From Qipengyuania intermedia (lineage in GTDB: Bacteria; Pseudomonadota; Alphaproteobacteria; Sphingomonadales; Sphingomonadaceae): a stretch of DNA of 64,000 bases. Shown here in pieces: positions 25,994-35,804 of this stretch; the stretch's first letter is position 1; each line of letters begins with the position of its first letter. The notes under the pieces are model-generated. The model had not been told where the DNA came from. It saw only the letters and a program-made list of their open reading frames with translations, and searched no databases. The DNA is taken from positions 855,501 through 919,500 of the forward strand of contig NZ_JAIGNS010000002.1 of NCBI RefSeq assembly GCF_019711615.1. Reading direction: 5' to 3'. The translations under genes and the position numbers were made by a program.

Positions 25994-26689
25994 ATGGGCC
26001 ATAAGAGCAATCCGATCGGTCTGCGCCTGCAGATCAACCGCACCTGGGACAGCCGCTGGTACGCCGAAGGGCGCGACTATGCGAAGCTGCTGAGCGAAGA
26101 CATCGAGATCCGCAAGTACATCCTCGAGAACGCCGCTCAGGCTGCCATCTCGAAGGTTGTGATCGAGCGTCCGGCCAAGCTGTGCCGCGTTTCGATCTAT
26201 GCTGCGCGTCCCGGTGTCATCATCGGCAAGAAGGGCGCGGACATCGAGAAGCTGCGTGCGCAGCTGTCGAAGATGACCGAAAGCGAAGTGAAGCTGAACA
26301 TCGTCGAGATCCGCAAGCCGGAAGTCGACGCGAAGCTCGTCGCTCAGGGCATCGCCGATCAGCTGATTCGCCGTGTCGCTTTCCGCCGCGCGATGAAGCG
26401 CGCCATGCAGTCGGCCATGCGCCTTGGTGCCGAAGGCATCAAGATCATGTGTGGCGGCCGTCTTGGCGGTGCAGAAATCGCACGTGTCGAACAGTATCGC
26501 GAAGGCCGCGTGCCGCTGCACACGCTGCGCGCCAACATCGATTACGCTGAAGCTGAAGCGCTTACCGCTTACGGCATCATCGGAATCAAGGTGTGGGTCT
26601 TCAAGGGTGAGATCCTCGGCCATGACCCGACCGCGCAGGACCGTCTCATGATGGAATCGCAGACGTCCGGCGTCCGTCCGGCTCGCTGA
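25994..26689 (+). CDS. rpsC: 30S ribosomal protein S3
   Basis: 231 aa. [20 protein letters not shown] opens the protein; the KH domain has [15 protein letters not shown] (GxxG loop). It sits at the mRNA entry channel. Starts 1 nt after the rplV stop. Confidence 0.98.
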   Translation: MGHKSNPIGLRLQINRTWDSRWYAEGRDYAKLLSEDIEIRKYILENAAQAAISKVVIERPAKLCRVSIYAARPGVIIGKKGADIEKLRAQLSKMTESEVKLNIVEIRKPEVDAKLVAQGIADQLIRRVAFRRAMKRAMQSAMRLGAEGIKIMCGGRLGGAEIARVEQYREGRVPLHTLRANIDYAEAEALTAYGIIGIKVWVFKGEILGHDPTAQDRLMMESQTSGVRPAR

Positions 26690-26710
26690 TTGCAGGATTA
26701 GGAAAGAACC

Positions 26711-27145
26711 ATGCTGCAACCGAAGAAAACCAAGTACCGCAAGGCGTTCAAGGGCAAGATCCATGGCAACGCCAAGGGCGGCACCACGCTGAACTTCGGC
26801 TCGTACGGCCTCAAGGCCCTCGAGCCCGAGCGTATCACCGCACGCCAGATCGAAGCTGCGCGTCGTGCGATCACGCGTCACATCAAGCGTCAGGGCCGTC
26901 TCTGGATCCGCGTCTTCCCCGATGTGCCGGTATCGAAGAAGCCTGCCGAAGTCCGTCAGGGTAAGGGTAAGGGCTCCGTCGAATACTGGGCCGCTCGCGT
27001 GAAGCCGGGCCGTATTCTGTTCGAACTCGACGGCGTAGCCGGCCCGCTGGCCGCCGAAGCGTTCAGCCGCGCAGCCATGAAGCTGCCGGTAAAGACCAAG
27101 GTTGTTGCCCGTCTGGGTGACTCCTCGCACCTGGGAGGCGAATGA
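26711..27145 (+). CDS. rplP: 50S ribosomal protein L16
   Basis: 144 aa, [20 protein letters not shown] and [20 protein letters not shown] are characteristic. It shapes the A-site tRNA pocket. Its stop overlaps the first of two adjacent ATGs of rpmC. Confidence 0.98.
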   Translation: MLQPKKTKYRKAFKGKIHGNAKGGTTLNFGSYGLKALEPERITARQIEAARRAITRHIKRQGRLWIRVFPDVPVSKKPAEVRQGKGKGSVEYWAARVKPGRILFELDGVAGPLAAEAFSRAAMKLPVKTKVVARLGDSSHLGGE

Positions 27146-27351
27146 TGAGCAAGATCGAAGATCTGCGCCAGAAGAGCGACGACCAGCTGGCAGAGGAACT
27201 GACCAACCTGAAGCGTGAGCAGTTCAACCTGCGCTTCCAGGCTGCGACGAACCAGCTCGAAGCGCCCGCCCGCATCCGCGAAGTCCGCCGCTCGATCGCC
27301 AAGATCAAGACGCTGCAGACCGAGCGCGCCAGCGCCGCTGCCAAGGCTTAA
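27145..27351 (+). CDS. rpmC: 50S ribosomal protein L29
   Basis: 68 aa helical hairpin ([20 protein letters not shown]). Two ATGs are in tandem at 27142 and 27145; the second is chosen because the GGAGG at 27134-27138 is 6 nt from it but only 3 nt from the first. It lies next to L23 at the tunnel exit. Confidence 0.96.
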   Translation: MSKIEDLRQKSDDQLAEELTNLKREQFNLRFQAATNQLEAPARIREVRRSIAKIKTLQTERASAAAKA

Positions 27352-27361
27352 GGAGTAGACC

Positions 27362-27652
27362 ATGCCCAAGCGTATTCTGATCGGGACCGTCACCTCCGAC
27401 AAGACCGACAAAACCGTGACCGTACTGGTCGAGCGTAAGGTGAAACACCCCCTCTACGGGAAGATCATCCGTCGCTCGAAGAAGTACCACGCACATGACG
27501 AGAAGAACGAGTACCAGCTCGGCGACGTCGTGCGCATCGAAGAGACCAAGCCGATCTCGAAGACCAAGACCTGGTTGGTCAAGGATCGAGTAACGGCAGG
27601 CGGAACGCAGGCTGTCGAGGCTGACCTCGAAGTCGAAGCCGCAGGCAACTGA
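27362..27652 (+). CDS. rpsQ: 30S ribosomal protein S17
   Basis: 96 aa, [20 protein letters not shown] opens an OB fold; about a dozen residues longer than the E. coli protein, with an acidic C-terminal tail. The following 59-nt gap carries a GCCGGA/TCCGGC hairpin (27670-27686) before rplN. Confidence 0.98.
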   Translation: MPKRILIGTVTSDKTDKTVTVLVERKVKHPLYGKIIRRSKKYHAHDEKNEYQLGDVVRIEETKPISKTKTWLVKDRVTAGGTQAVEADLEVEAAGN

Positions 27653-27711
27653 GTTAGACGTTAGGAACTGCCGGACTTGTTCCGGCAAGCCAGTGAGAAG
27701 GAAACGGATCA

Positions 27712-28080
27712 ATGATCCAGATGCAATCCAATCTCGACGTCGCGGACAACAGCGGCGCAAAGCGCGTCCAGTGCATCAAGGTACTGGGCGGCTCCAAGCG
27801 CCGCACCGCGTCCGTCGGCGACGTGATCGTGGTTTCCGTCAAGGAAGCCCAGCCGCGCACGAAGGTGAAGAAGGGCGATGTCCATCGCGCTGTCATCGTG
27901 CGCACGAAGAAGGACGTACGCCGCCCGGACGGCAGCGTGATCCGCTTCGACAGCAACGCCGCGGTTCTCGTCAACAAGAACGAAGAACCGATCGGCACCC
28001 GTATCTTCGGGCCGGTGGTACGCGAATTGCGTGGCCGCGGCTTCATGAAGATCATCTCGCTTGCTCCGGAGGTGCTGTAA
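27712..28080 (+). CDS. rplN: 50S ribosomal protein L14
   Basis: 122 aa ([20 protein letters not shown]). It bridges to 16S rRNA together with L19 and is the site for RsfS. First gene of the spc section; its stop overlaps the start of rplX by one base (TAATG). Confidence 0.98.
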   Translation: MIQMQSNLDVADNSGAKRVQCIKVLGGSKRRTASVGDVIVVSVKEAQPRTKVKKGDVHRAVIVRTKKDVRRPDGSVIRFDSNAAVLVNKNEEPIGTRIFGPVVRELRGRGFMKIISLAPEVL

Positions 28081-28400
28081 TGGCGTCCGCAAAGATCAAG
28101 AAGGGTGACACCGTCGTGGTCCTGTCCGGCAAGGACAAGGGCAAGACCGGCACGGTTTCGAAAGTGAACCCCAAGGACGGCAAGATCGTCGTCGAAGGCG
28201 TGAACATCGCAGCCCGTCACCGCAAGCCGACCCAGCAGAACCCGCAGGGTGGCATCGACCGCTTCGAAGCACCGATGCCGATCTCGAAGGTTGCTGTTGC
28301 CGATCCCAAGGATGGCAAGCCCACCCGCGTCCGTTTCGAAGAAAAGGACGGCAAGAAGGTGCGCGTCGCCGTCAAATCCGGGGAGACCATCGATGGCTGA
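28080..28400 (+). CDS. rplX: 50S ribosomal protein L24
   Basis: 106 aa. The KOW motif [20 protein letters not shown] is at the N terminus. It initiates 50S assembly. The ATG at 28080 is the only start that avoids running into rplN. Confidence 0.98.
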   Translation: MASAKIKKGDTVVVLSGKDKGKTGTVSKVNPKDGKIVVEGVNIAARHRKPTQQNPQGGIDRFEAPMPISKVAVADPKDGKPTRVRFEEKDGKKVRVAVKSGETIDG

Positions 28401-28971
28401 TTATACGCCTCGCATGAAGCAGCGCTACGACGACCAGATCGTCAAGGCGATGACCGAGAAATTTGGCTACAAGAACCGTCTTGAAGTCCCGAAGCTGGAA
28501 AAGATCACCCTCAACATGGGTGTGGGCGAAGCCAGCCAGGACAAGAAGAAGGTCCAGACTGCAGCCGAAGAGATGGCACTGATTGCCGGCCAGAAGCCGG
28601 TCATCACCAAGGCCAAGAAGTCGATCGCGCAGTTCAAGCTGCGTGAAGGCATGCCGATCGGCGCGAAGGTCACCCTTCGTCGTGAGCGCATGTACGAATT
28701 CCTGGATCGCCTTGTGACCATCGCAATGCCCCGCATCCGCGACTTCCGTGGCCTCAACGCCAAGTCGTTCGACGGTCGCGGCAATTATGCAATGGGCCTC
28801 AAAGAACAGATCATCTTCCCCGAGATCAGCTACGACCAGATCGAAAAGGTCCGGGGCATGGATATCATCGTAACCACCACGGCGAAGACCGACGAAGAAG
28901 CGCGCGAACTGCTGCGTCTGTTCGGTTTCCCGTTCCCGGCTGAAAAGTCGGAAGAGAAGGAGGCGGCGTGA
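28393..28971 (+). CDS. rplE: 50S ribosomal protein L5
   Basis: 192 aa from [15 protein letters not shown]; the ATG at 28393 overlaps the rplX end by 8 nt. [20 protein letters not shown] is the family signature. It binds 5S rRNA and contacts P-site tRNA. The C terminus is extended by about a dozen acidic residues. Confidence 0.98.
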   Translation: MADYTPRMKQRYDDQIVKAMTEKFGYKNRLEVPKLEKITLNMGVGEASQDKKKVQTAAEEMALIAGQKPVITKAKKSIAQFKLREGMPIGAKVTLRRERMYEFLDRLVTIAMPRIRDFRGLNAKSFDGRGNYAMGLKEQIIFPEISYDQIEKVRGMDIIVTTTAKTDEEARELLRLFGFPFPAEKSEEKEAA

Positions 28972-29012
28972 GCCGCCTTCCGATCGAGAGATAAGGAAGG
29001 AACTTAAGTCCA

Positions 29013-29318
29013 ATGGCGAAACTGAGTTCGATCAACAAGAACGAGCGTCGCAAGAAGCTCGTCAAGCAGTATGCGGATAAGTTCGCAAAGCTGAAGGCGA
29101 TCGCAGACGACGAGAGCCTCGATGAAGGCGAGCGACTGATCGCGCGCCTCAAGATGGCTGAACTGCCGCGTAATGCAAACCCGACCCGGGTGCGCAACCG
29201 CTGCTCCACCACCGGCCGCCCGCGCGGCTATTACCGCAAGTTCGGCCTTAACCGTATCGAACTGCGCGACCTCGGCAACAAGGGCCTGATTCCGGGCCTG
29301 ACCAAGTCGAGCTGGTGA
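29013..29318 (+). CDS. rpsN: 30S ribosomal protein S14 (zinc-free type)
   Basis: 101 aa, the long form without the two CxxC motifs of the 61-aa zinc form; the signature [20 protein letters not shown] is present. It is needed for late 30S head assembly. Confidence 0.98.
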   Translation: MAKLSSINKNERRKKLVKQYADKFAKLKAIADDESLDEGERLIARLKMAELPRNANPTRVRNRCSTTGRPRGYYRKFGLNRIELRDLGNKGLIPGLTKSSW

Positions 29319-29329
29319 GGAATCGATAG

Positions 29330-29725
29330 ATGGCTATGACCGATCCCCTGGGTGATATGCTCACCCGCATCCGCAACGGCCAGCAGGCGAAGAAGGACAG
29401 CGTCCTTTCGCCCGCCAGCAAGCTGCGTGCAAACGTCCTCGAAGTGCTGCAGCGCGAAGGCTACATCCGTGGCTACTCTGCAGACGACAGCGGCAAGCAC
29501 CCCGCGCTGCGGATCGAACTGAAGTATTTCGAAGGCGAACCGGCTATCAAGCACGTCGCCCGCGTCTCCAAGCCCGGCCGCCGCGTCTATGCGGGTTCGA
29601 AAGAACTCCCCGTGGTCCGCAACGGCCTTGGCATCACCATCGTCTCGACGCCGAAGGGCGTGCTCTCGGACGCCGAAGCACGTGCCGACAACGTCGGTGG
29701 CGAAGTGCTGGCGGAGGTATTCTGA
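29330..29725 (+). CDS. rpsH: 30S ribosomal protein S8
   Basis: 131 aa, [20 protein letters not shown] at the start and [20 protein letters not shown] near the end. In E. coli S8 represses the spc operon by binding near rplE. The stop shares a base with the rplF start. Confidence 0.98.
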   Translation: MAMTDPLGDMLTRIRNGQQAKKDSVLSPASKLRANVLEVLQREGYIRGYSADDSGKHPALRIELKYFEGEPAIKHVARVSKPGRRVYAGSKELPVVRNGLGITIVSTPKGVLSDAEARADNVGGEVLAEVF

Positions 29726-30258
29726 TGAGCCGCATCGGTAAAAAACCCGTCGCGATCCCGAGCGGGGTCGAGGCCAAGATCGAAGACGGCACGCTGAGTG
29801 TTAAGGGCCCCAAGGGCACCCTTTCCATGGGCATGTCCGATCTGGTCGAGTACAAGCTGGAAGACGGCGAGATCTCGGTCAAGCCGGCCAATGACACGCG
29901 CGCCGCTCGCAACCACTGGGGTATGCAGCGCACGCTGGTGTCGAACCTGGTCGAAGGCGTTACCGAAGGTTTCACCAAGGTCCTCGAGATCAACGGCGTC
30001 GGTTACCGTGCACAGGCGCAGGGCAAGAAGCTCAAGCTTCAGCTCGGCTTCTCGCACGACGTCGACCTCGATGTTCCGGAAGGTATCGAGGTGAAGACCC
30101 CGGACCAGACCACCGTCGAAATCAGCGGTAGTGACAAGCAGGCCGTGGGCCAGTTTGCGGCCAACGTCCGCAAGTGGCGCAAGCCCGAGCCTTACAAGGG
30201 CAAGGGCATCAAGTACCGCGGCGAGTATATCTTCCGCAAGGAAGGGAAGAAGAAGTAA
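29725..30258 (+). CDS. rplF: 50S ribosomal protein L6
   Basis: 177 aa, [20 protein letters not shown] and the end signature [16 protein letters not shown]. It lies at the base of the factor-binding stalk near the sarcin-ricin loop. Confidence 0.98.
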   Translation: MSRIGKKPVAIPSGVEAKIEDGTLSVKGPKGTLSMGMSDLVEYKLEDGEISVKPANDTRAARNHWGMQRTLVSNLVEGVTEGFTKVLEINGVGYRAQAQGKKLKLQLGFSHDVDLDVPEGIEVKTPDQTTVEISGSDKQAVGQFAANVRKWRKPEPYKGKGIKYRGEYIFRKEGKKK

Positions 30259-30259
30259 G

Positions 30260-30604
30260 ATGGCAAAGCTTTCCCTTTTCGAACGCCGCCGCCGCCGTGT
30301 GCGCACTGCGCTTCGCAGCCGCGCTGGTGGCAAGCCGCGCCTGTCGGTCCATCGCACCGGCAAGCACATCTACGCGCAGATCATCGACGATGCTGCCGGC
30401 AAGACCGTTGCCGCTGCCTCGACGCTGGGCGTGAAGGGCTCGGGTGCCAATGTCGACGCCGCCAAGAAGGTCGGCACCGACATCGCCGCTGCTGCAAAGA
30501 AGGCCGGCGTAACCAACGTCGTGTTCGACCGCGGTGGTTTCCTGTTCCATGGCCGCGTGAAAGCGCTGGCCGACGCCGCCCGTGAAGGCGGGCTGGAGTT
30601 CTGA
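30260..30604 (+). CDS. rplR: 50S ribosomal protein L18
   Basis: 114 aa from [20 protein letters not shown]; the ATG at 30260 starts 1 nt after the rplF stop. It binds 5S rRNA with L5. The ending [18 protein letters not shown] is typical. Confidence 0.98.
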   Translation: MAKLSLFERRRRRVRTALRSRAGGKPRLSVHRTGKHIYAQIIDDAAGKTVAAASTLGVKGSGANVDAAKKVGTDIAAAAKKAGVTNVVFDRGGFLFHGRVKALADAAREGGLEF

Positions 30605-30606
30605 TC

Positions 30607-31398
30607 ATGGCTGATGAAAACAAGACCGAAGAAAAGACCGAAGAAAAGGTCGTGACGGCCGAAACCGAAACCGCCGTGACCAACGAAGAGCCGGCAGTCG
30701 CCGATACGCCTTCGGAAGCTGCTGCCAACCAGGACCCTGCACAGGGTGCCGAAGGTCAGCCGCGCGGACGTGGCAACCGTGGCGGTGGCCGCGGTGGCAA
30801 CGATCGCGGCCGTGGCCGTGGTGGTCGTGATAACCGCCGTGGCGGTCGTCGCGAAGAAGAAGACGATGGCATCATCGAGAAGCTCGTCCACATCAACCGC
30901 GTGAGCAAGACGGTGAAGGGCGGTAAGCGCTTCGGTTTCGCTGCTCTCGTGGTCGTGGGTGACGGCTCGGGCCGTGTCGGCTTCGGCAAGGGCAAGGCCC
31001 GCGAAGTGCCGGAAGCGATCCAGAAGGCAACTGCCGCTGCACGCAAGAAGATGATCCGCGTCCCGCTGAAGGAAGGTCGTACCCTCCATCACGACGGCAA
31101 CGGTCGCTTCGGTGCCGGCAAGGTTACCGTGCGTACGGCGCCTCCGGGTACCGGTATCATCGCCGGTGGTCCGATGCGTGCCGTCTTCGAAAGCCTGGGC
31201 GTTGCAGACGTGGTGACCAAGTCGGTCGGCACTTCGAACCCCTACAACATGATCCGTGCCACGTTCGACGCGCTGACCGACCAGACTTCGCCGAAGTCGG
31301 TTGCCCAGCGTCGCGGCAAGAAGGTCGCCGACCTGCTTGGTCGCGGTGGTGCATCGGAGGCAGAGGCTGAAGCCGACGCCGCCGCTATCGCGGAGTAA
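30607..31398 (+). CDS. rpsE: 30S ribosomal protein S5 with long acidic and Arg/Gly-rich N-terminal extension
   Basis: 263 aa against 167 in E. coli. The conserved core starts around residue 87 ([20 protein letters not shown]) and includes [14 protein letters not shown]. Before it come about 50 acidic residues (Glu, Thr, Ala) and a 30-residue RG/RGG stretch. S5 lies at the mRNA entry site, so the tail would project near incoming mRNA. Start at 30607 is 2 nt after rplR and uses the first ATG; no internal ATG fits a short form before the core. Confidence 0.97.
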   Translation: MADENKTEEKTEEKVVTAETETAVTNEEPAVADTPSEAAANQDPAQGAEGQPRGRGNRGGGRGGNDRGRGRGGRDNRRGGRREEEDDGIIEKLVHINRVSKTVKGGKRFGFAALVVVGDGSGRVGFGKGKAREVPEAIQKATAAARKKMIRVPLKEGRTLHHDGNGRFGAGKVTVRTAPPGTGIIAGGPMRAVFESLGVADVVTKSVGTSNPYNMIRATFDALTDQTSPKSVAQRRGKKVADLLGRGGASEAEAEADAAAIAE

Positions 31399-31403
31399 TC
31401 AAG

Positions 31404-31589
31404 ATGGCTAAAGCAAAAACCATCAAGCTCAAGCAGATCGGTTCGCCGATCCGCCGTCCGGAAGGACAGCGCAAGATCCTCATCGGTCTTGGCCTGAACA
31501 AGATGCACAAGGTCGTCGAGCGCCAGGACACTCCCGAAGTGCGTGGTGCCGTCGCCAAGGTTCCGCATCTTGTCGAGATCGTCGACTAA
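31404..31589 (+). CDS. rpmD: 50S ribosomal protein L30
   Basis: 61 aa, [20 protein letters not shown] and [20 protein letters not shown]. Last gene before a strong terminator-like hairpin. Confidence 0.97.
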   Translation: MAKAKTIKLKQIGSPIRRPEGQRKILIGLGLNKMHKVVERQDTPEVRGAVAKVPHLVEIVD

Positions 31590-31611
31590 TCAGTCGACGG
31601 AACAATTTGAC

Positions 31612-31650
31612 GGGAGCGGCCTGCTGCGATAGCGGGCCGCTTCCATTTTT
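31612..31650 (+). terminator. Terminator-like hairpin between rpmD and rplO
   Basis: A 10-bp outer stem (31612-31621 with 31635-31644, one G-T pair) continues inward to GCT/AGC around a GCGAT loop, followed by ATTTTT. It is the strongest terminator-like structure inside the ribosomal cluster and splits rpsJ-rpmD from rplO-secY-adk. Confidence 0.75.
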
Positions 31651-31683
31651 CAGCGCGAACAAAAGCGAAAGCGAGTGCAAGAC

Positions 31684-32214
31684 ATGACTATCAAACTCAA
31701 CGACATCCGTGACAACCCCGGCGCCCGCAAGGAGCGCATCCGTGTCGGCCGTGGCATCGGTTCGGGCAAGGGCAAGACCGCTGGCCGTGGCCAGAAGGGT
31801 CAGAAGAGCCGTTCGGGTGTTGCCATCAAGGGCTTCGAAGGCGGCCAGATGCCCCTTCACATGCGCCTGCCGAAGCGCGGGTTCAACAACCCGTTCGGCA
31901 AGGACTACGCCGAAGTGAACCTGGGCATGGTCCAGAAGTTCATCGACGCCAAGAAGCTCGATGCCAAGAAGGACATCGACCACGCAGCGCTGAAGGCTGC
32001 AGGCCTCGCACGCGGCGGCAAGGACGGCGTTCGCCTGCTCGGCAAGGGCGAGATCAAGGCAAAGGCGAAGTTCGTCGTTGCCGGTGCCTCCAAGGGCGCG
32101 ATCGAAGCCGTTGAGAAGGCCGGTGGTTCGGTTGAAGTGCTGCCCAAGGCGCAGCCCGAGCACGAGAAGAAGGCTGCTCGCACCGAGGCCAACAAGGCCA
32201 AAAAGGCAAAGTAA
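31684..32214 (+). CDS. rplO: 50S ribosomal protein L15
   Basis: 176 aa from [20 protein letters not shown]; the glycine-rich RNA-binding segment [20 protein letters not shown] is intact. The C-terminal 30 residues are Lys, Glu and Ala-rich. It is 94 nt after rpmD, across a terminator-like hairpin, so it may have its own promoter or depend on readthrough. Confidence 0.98.
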   Translation: MTIKLNDIRDNPGARKERIRVGRGIGSGKGKTAGRGQKGQKSRSGVAIKGFEGGQMPLHMRLPKRGFNNPFGKDYAEVNLGMVQKFIDAKKLDAKKDIDHAALKAAGLARGGKDGVRLLGKGEIKAKAKFVVAGASKGAIEAVEKAGGSVEVLPKAQPEHEKKAARTEANKAKKAK

Positions 32215-32319
32215 TCGATGGAAATAAGGGAGCGGGGGTTCGACAATCGGCCTTCCGCTCCCTATCTGTCCGGTCAGCGCCGGGACGGGCCGGCGACAAG
32301 CTAGGATCGAAGACGACCA

Positions 32320-33684
32320 ATGGCATCAAGCGCCGACAGTTTCGCGAGCAACATAAGTCTCGCCAATTTCTCCAAGGCCACTGAGCTCAAGCAGCGCATC
32401 TGGTTCACGATCGGCGCGCTGATCGTTTTCCGTTTCCTGAGCTTCGTTCCGCTACCGGGCATCAATGCCCGCGCGCTGACGCAGCTGGCCGATGTCACCC
32501 AGGGTGGCATCATCGACATGTTCAACATGTTCACGGGCGGCAGCCTTGAGCGGATGAGCCTCATCGCGCTCGGCGTCATGCCCTACATCACGGCTTCGAT
32601 TGTCGTTCAGATGGCTTCGGCACTGCACCCGACGCTGGCCGCTCTCAAGAAAGAGGGCACCGTCGGACGCCAGAAGCTCAACCAGTATACGCGCTACGGC
32701 ACGGTCCTGCTCTGCACGGTGCAGGGCTGGTTCCTCGCCGCCGGCCTTGAAAGTTTCGGCGCAGCCAACGGTATCGCTGCCGTGGTTGACCCGGGCTACA
32801 TGTTCCGCGTCGGCGCGGTGATCAGCCTTGTCGGCGGGACCATGTTCCTGCTGTGGCTTGGCGAACAGATCACCAGTCGCGGTATCGGCAACGGCGTTTC
32901 GCTGATCATCATGGCCGGTATTGTCGCCCAGTTCCCGACTTTCGTGTCGAACATGACGACGGGTTACAGCGAAGGCTCGATCGGTACGGGGATCCTCCTC
33001 GGGTTCATCGCGATGGTCGTGGGCCTCATCCTCCTGATCAGCTTCTTCGAGCGCGCCCAGCGCCGCCTGCTGATCCAGTATCCCAAGCGCGCGACGCAGC
33101 GCGGCGGGATGCAGGCAGACCGTTCGCACCTTCCGCTCAAGCTGAACACCGCAGGCGTCATCCCGCCGATCTTCGCCAGCTCGCTGCTTCTGCTGCCGCT
33201 GACGATCACCCAGTTCGCCGGCAATTCGCTGGACACGGAAAGCAGCTTCGGCGGCGGTGTGCAGACGATCCTGCAGTACCTCCAGCATGGCCAGCCGCTC
33301 TATATGACGCTGTACGGCCTCGGCATCATCTTCTTCTGCTTCTTCTACACTGCGGTTGTCTTCAACCCGGAAGAGACAGCAGAGAACCTGAAGAAGAACG
33401 GCGGCTTTATCCCGGGCATCCGTCCCGGCAAGCGTACCGAACAGTATCTAGACTACGTTCTCACGCGCATCACCGTGATCGGCGCCATCTACCTGACCTT
33501 CGTCTGCGTAGTGCCCGAATACATGATCGCCCAGACCGGCATCCCGTTGTTCCTCGGCGGAACCAGCCTGCTCATCGTCGTGAACGTGACCGTCGATACG
33601 ATCAGCCAGATCCAGTCGCACCTGCTGGCACACCAGTATGGCGACCTCATCAAAAAGGCCAAGTTGAAGGGGCGCCTTCGTTAA
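32320..33684 (+). CDS. secY: Protein translocase subunit SecY
   Basis: 454 aa with ten predicted membrane spans. Signatures: FVPLPGINARALTQ in the first span region, GIGNGVSLIIMAGIVAQFP, and FGGTSLLIVVNVTVDTISQI-type end (here FLGGTSLLIVVNVTVDTISQ). It forms the SecYEG channel. The 105-nt spacer before it contains a GGGAGCGG/CCGCTCCC hairpin (near 32229-32263) but no T-run. Confidence 0.98.
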   Translation: MASSADSFASNISLANFSKATELKQRIWFTIGALIVFRFLSFVPLPGINARALTQLADVTQGGIIDMFNMFTGGSLERMSLIALGVMPYITASIVVQMASALHPTLAALKKEGTVGRQKLNQYTRYGTVLLCTVQGWFLAAGLESFGAANGIAAVVDPGYMFRVGAVISLVGGTMFLLWLGEQITSRGIGNGVSLIIMAGIVAQFPTFVSNMTTGYSEGSIGTGILLGFIAMVVGLILLISFFERAQRRLLIQYPKRATQRGGMQADRSHLPLKLNTAGVIPPIFASSLLLLPLTITQFAGNSLDTESSFGGGVQTILQYLQHGQPLYMTLYGLGIIFFCFFYTAVVFNPEETAENLKKNGGFIPGIRPGKRTEQYLDYVLTRITVIGAIYLTFVCVVPEYMIAQTGIPLFLGGTSLLIVVNVTVDTISQIQSHLLAHQYGDLIKKAKLKGRLR

Positions 33685-33716
33685 GGCATGAGCGAAGGCG
33701 AAAGGGACGTCACGCG

Positions 33717-34361
33717 ATGGATATAATTCTTCTCGGCCCTCCTGGCGCAGGCAAGGGCACGCAGGCACAGCGCCTGGTCGAGCATCATGGCATGATGCAG
33801 CTGTCCACCGGCGACATGCTCCGTGAAACGCGCAAGGCGGATACAGAGCTTGGTCGGAAGGTCGCGGACATCATGGACTCGGGCAGCCTTGTCTCGGATG
33901 ACATCGTTTCGGCGATGATCGATGCCAAGCTTGCCGACATGGGTCCGGAGATCGGTGCCATTTTCGACGGCTACCCCCGTACTGCGGCACAGGCCGACCA
34001 GCTGGACGAAATCCTGGCCAAGCACGGCCGCAGCCTCGATCATGTGATCGAGCTGGAAGTCGACGAAGACGCACTCGTCGAACGTATCACCGGGCGCTAC
34101 ACCTGCGCCAATTGCGGTGCAGGCTACCACGACACCTTCAAGCAGCCGAAGGTGGAGGGTGTATGCGATCAGTGCGGATCGACCGAATTCAAGCGTCGTC
34201 CCGACGATACCGAAGAAACCGTGCGGCACCGCATGCAGGTCTATCGTAGCGAAACCGCTCCGATCCTGCCGGGCTACGAAGCGCGCGGTATCGTCAGCCG
34301 GGTCGACGGGATGGGCGCAATCGATGACGTCACCCACGCGATCGACGCGATCCTGACCTGA
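33717..34361 (+). CDS. adk: Adenylate kinase
   Basis: 214 aa from MDIILLGPPGAGKGTQAQRL (P-loop at residues 7-15). The LID carries CANCG and CDQCG (Cys near 130, 133, 150, 153), so this is the zinc-binding form. It interconverts 2 ADP with ATP and AMP. Upstream residues in the same frame are inside secY and are not part of the gene. Located after secY as in many bacteria. Confidence 0.97.
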   Translation: MDIILLGPPGAGKGTQAQRLVEHHGMMQLSTGDMLRETRKADTELGRKVADIMDSGSLVSDDIVSAMIDAKLADMGPEIGAIFDGYPRTAAQADQLDEILAKHGRSLDHVIELEVDEDALVERITGRYTCANCGAGYHDTFKQPKVEGVCDQCGSTEFKRRPDDTEETVRHRMQVYRSETAPILPGYEARGIVSRVDGMGAIDDVTHAIDAILT

Positions 34362-34370
34362 GGAAGTGGG

Positions 34371-34394
34371 AGGGCGGTGCGAACCGCCCTTTCC
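34371..34394 (+). terminator. Rho-independent terminator after adk
   Basis: Perfect 8-bp stem AGGGCGGT/ACCGCCCT (34371-34378, 34383-34390) with a GCGA tetraloop, then TTTCC. The T-run is short. Confidence 0.6.
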
Positions 34395-34444
34395 AAACCA
34401 CAGCCGCGCTCATACAACTCGCCCGAATGATCCGGGAAAGAACC

Positions 34445-35101
34445 ATGCTGCGTCTTCATGCAACCCTTGCCGCCATCGGTATCGCGACACTCGCGGTGCC
34501 GGCGAGCGCAAAGGTCGTCGCGACGAGCGAGAGCGGTTTCGTAACCAGGGCGTCGGCCAGTGTTGCCGCCACTCCACGCGAGACGTGGCTGGCCCTCATC
34601 AAGCCGTCAGACTGGTGGAACGACGCCCACACCTGGTCTGCGGATGCCGGCAACATGACGCTCGTACCTTCCGCCGGAGGGTGCTTCTGCGAGAGGATTC
34701 CGGGCGAGGGAGACATTCCCCTCGATGGCAGCGCGCAGCATGCCGTCGTCGTCCAGGCGGTGCCCGACCGGGCCTTGCGCCTGCGCGGCGGCCTCGGTCC
34801 GCTCCAGGCTGTTCCGGCAACGGGCGTGCTGACAGTCACTCTTTCGGAAATCGACGGGGGCACCCGGATCGACTGGGAATATAACGTCGGCGGGTCGATG
34901 GGGTTCGAGATCGCCCAGATCTCCGAAGCTGTCGACGGGGTAATGAACCAGCAGCTGCGCGGCCTTCGCGATCGGCTCGGCGCCTTGGGCGGTGGCGATA
35001 ATAGCGACGCTTCCGATGCTCCCGCTGGTGAGAGCGATGAAGCCGAGGCGCCGGAAGAAGAGGCGAGCGTCGGGGATCAAATCGACGCGCTGGCGGACTG
35101 A
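34445..35101 (+). CDS. Exported SRPBCC-like (START/polyketide cyclase fold) protein
   Basis: 218 aa. Signal peptide MLRLHATLAAIGIATLAVPASA, cleaved near residue 23. The body looks like an SRPBCC domain: an N-terminal strand-helix ASASVAATPRETWLALIKPS, then WWNDAHTW, and a C-terminal helix after GGTRIDWEYNVGG. The last 40 residues are acidic and disordered. It interrupts the spc and alpha operons, between a terminator and two promoter-like elements, so it is likely an independent unit. Ligand unknown. Confidence 0.75.
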   Translation: MLRLHATLAAIGIATLAVPASAKVVATSESGFVTRASASVAATPRETWLALIKPSDWWNDAHTWSADAGNMTLVPSAGGCFCERIPGEGDIPLDGSAQHAVVVQAVPDRALRLRGGLGPLQAVPATGVLTVTLSEIDGGTRIDWEYNVGGSMGFEIAQISEAVDGVMNQQLRGLRDRLGALGGGDNSDASDAPAGESDEAEAPEEEASVGDQIDALAD

Positions 35102-35104
35102 TTT

Positions 35105-35133
35105 TTGACGCGTGCGCGACCGCGCGCTATGAC
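35105..35133 (+). promoter_or_regulatory. Possible distal promoter of the alpha operon
   Basis: TTGACG (35105-35110), 17-nt spacer, TATGAC (35128-35133), starting 4 nt after the SRPBCC-like gene. Confidence 0.45.
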
Positions 35134-35195
35134 GAGCTTGTATCACGCGCAGGGTTACCCATATGGGTGGCCTCGTCGTTTGCGTGCGCGGGCTG

Positions 35196-35224
35196 TTGAC
35201 CTGACGGCCGAATCCGCCTAAGCG
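35196..35224 (+). promoter_or_regulatory. Probable proximal promoter of the alpha operon (rpsM)
   Basis: TTGACC (35196-35201), 17-nt spacer, TAAGCG (35219-35224). The -35 box is the same as that of the rpsL promoter. It lies about 155 nt before rpsM. Confidence 0.5.
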
Positions 35225-35338
35225 CGCCTTTCATTCGACACTTTCGGTGAGTCCGGCAGGCGGCAGCTGTAAGCACGCCATCCGGGCTTTTTGCGTGAAG
35301 AGCGACCGGCTGTGTCAATGAAAACAAGGCGTTGAGAT

Positions 35339-35361
35339 AGGGTCCCGCTTTAAAGGACCCT
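35339..35361 (+). promoter_or_regulatory. Hairpin before the rpsM ribosome-binding site
   Basis: Perfect 7-bp stem AGGGTCC/GGACCCT with a 9-nt loop, 19 nt before the GTG of rpsM and just before its GGAG. In E. coli S4 regulates this operon at the rpsM leader; here rpsD is not in the operon. Confidence 0.45.
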
Positions 35362-35380
35362 GTGGAGCATGGAGAATTAA

Positions 35381-35749
35381 GTGGCTCGTATTGCCGGGGT
35401 AAACATCCCCACCAACAAGCGCGTTATCATCGCGCTCACCTATATTCACGGAATCGGCCGTACCAAGGCTGTTGAGATCGCCGACAAGCTCGGCATCGAT
35501 CACGCTCGCCGCGTCCAGGACCTTTCCGACGAGGAAATCCTGCGCGTTCGCGAAACGATCGACGAAGAGCACATGGTCGAAGGCGATCTTCGTCGCGACA
35601 CCGCGATGAACATCAAGCGCCTGATGGACCTGCGTTCCTACCGCGGTCTTCGTCACCGTGCCGGCCTGCCCGTTCGCGGCCAGCGCACTCACACCAACGC
35701 CCGTACCCGCAAGGGCAAGGCCAAGCCGATCGCCGGCAAGAAGAAGTAA
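35381..35749 (+). CDS. rpsM: 30S ribosomal protein S13
   Basis: 122 aa, GTG start ([20 protein letters not shown]) with GGAG 7 nt upstream. [20 protein letters not shown] is the conserved C-terminal segment that reaches P-site tRNA. Confidence 0.98.
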   Translation: MARIAGVNIPTNKRVIIALTYIHGIGRTKAVEIADKLGIDHARRVQDLSDEEILRVRETIDEEHMVEGDLRRDTAMNIKRLMDLRSYRGLRHRAGLPVRGQRTHTNARTRKGKAKPIAGKKK

Positions 35750-35804
35750 GCCTGGGACCTCCCAGCGCTTTTCCCTTCTTGAGAATATGTAAGGAAGTAA
35801 CATC

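Noticed and set aside
32853-33716. N-terminal extension of adenylate kinase through secY
   Set aside because: The extension is secY read in another frame; the P-loop position requires the start at 33717.
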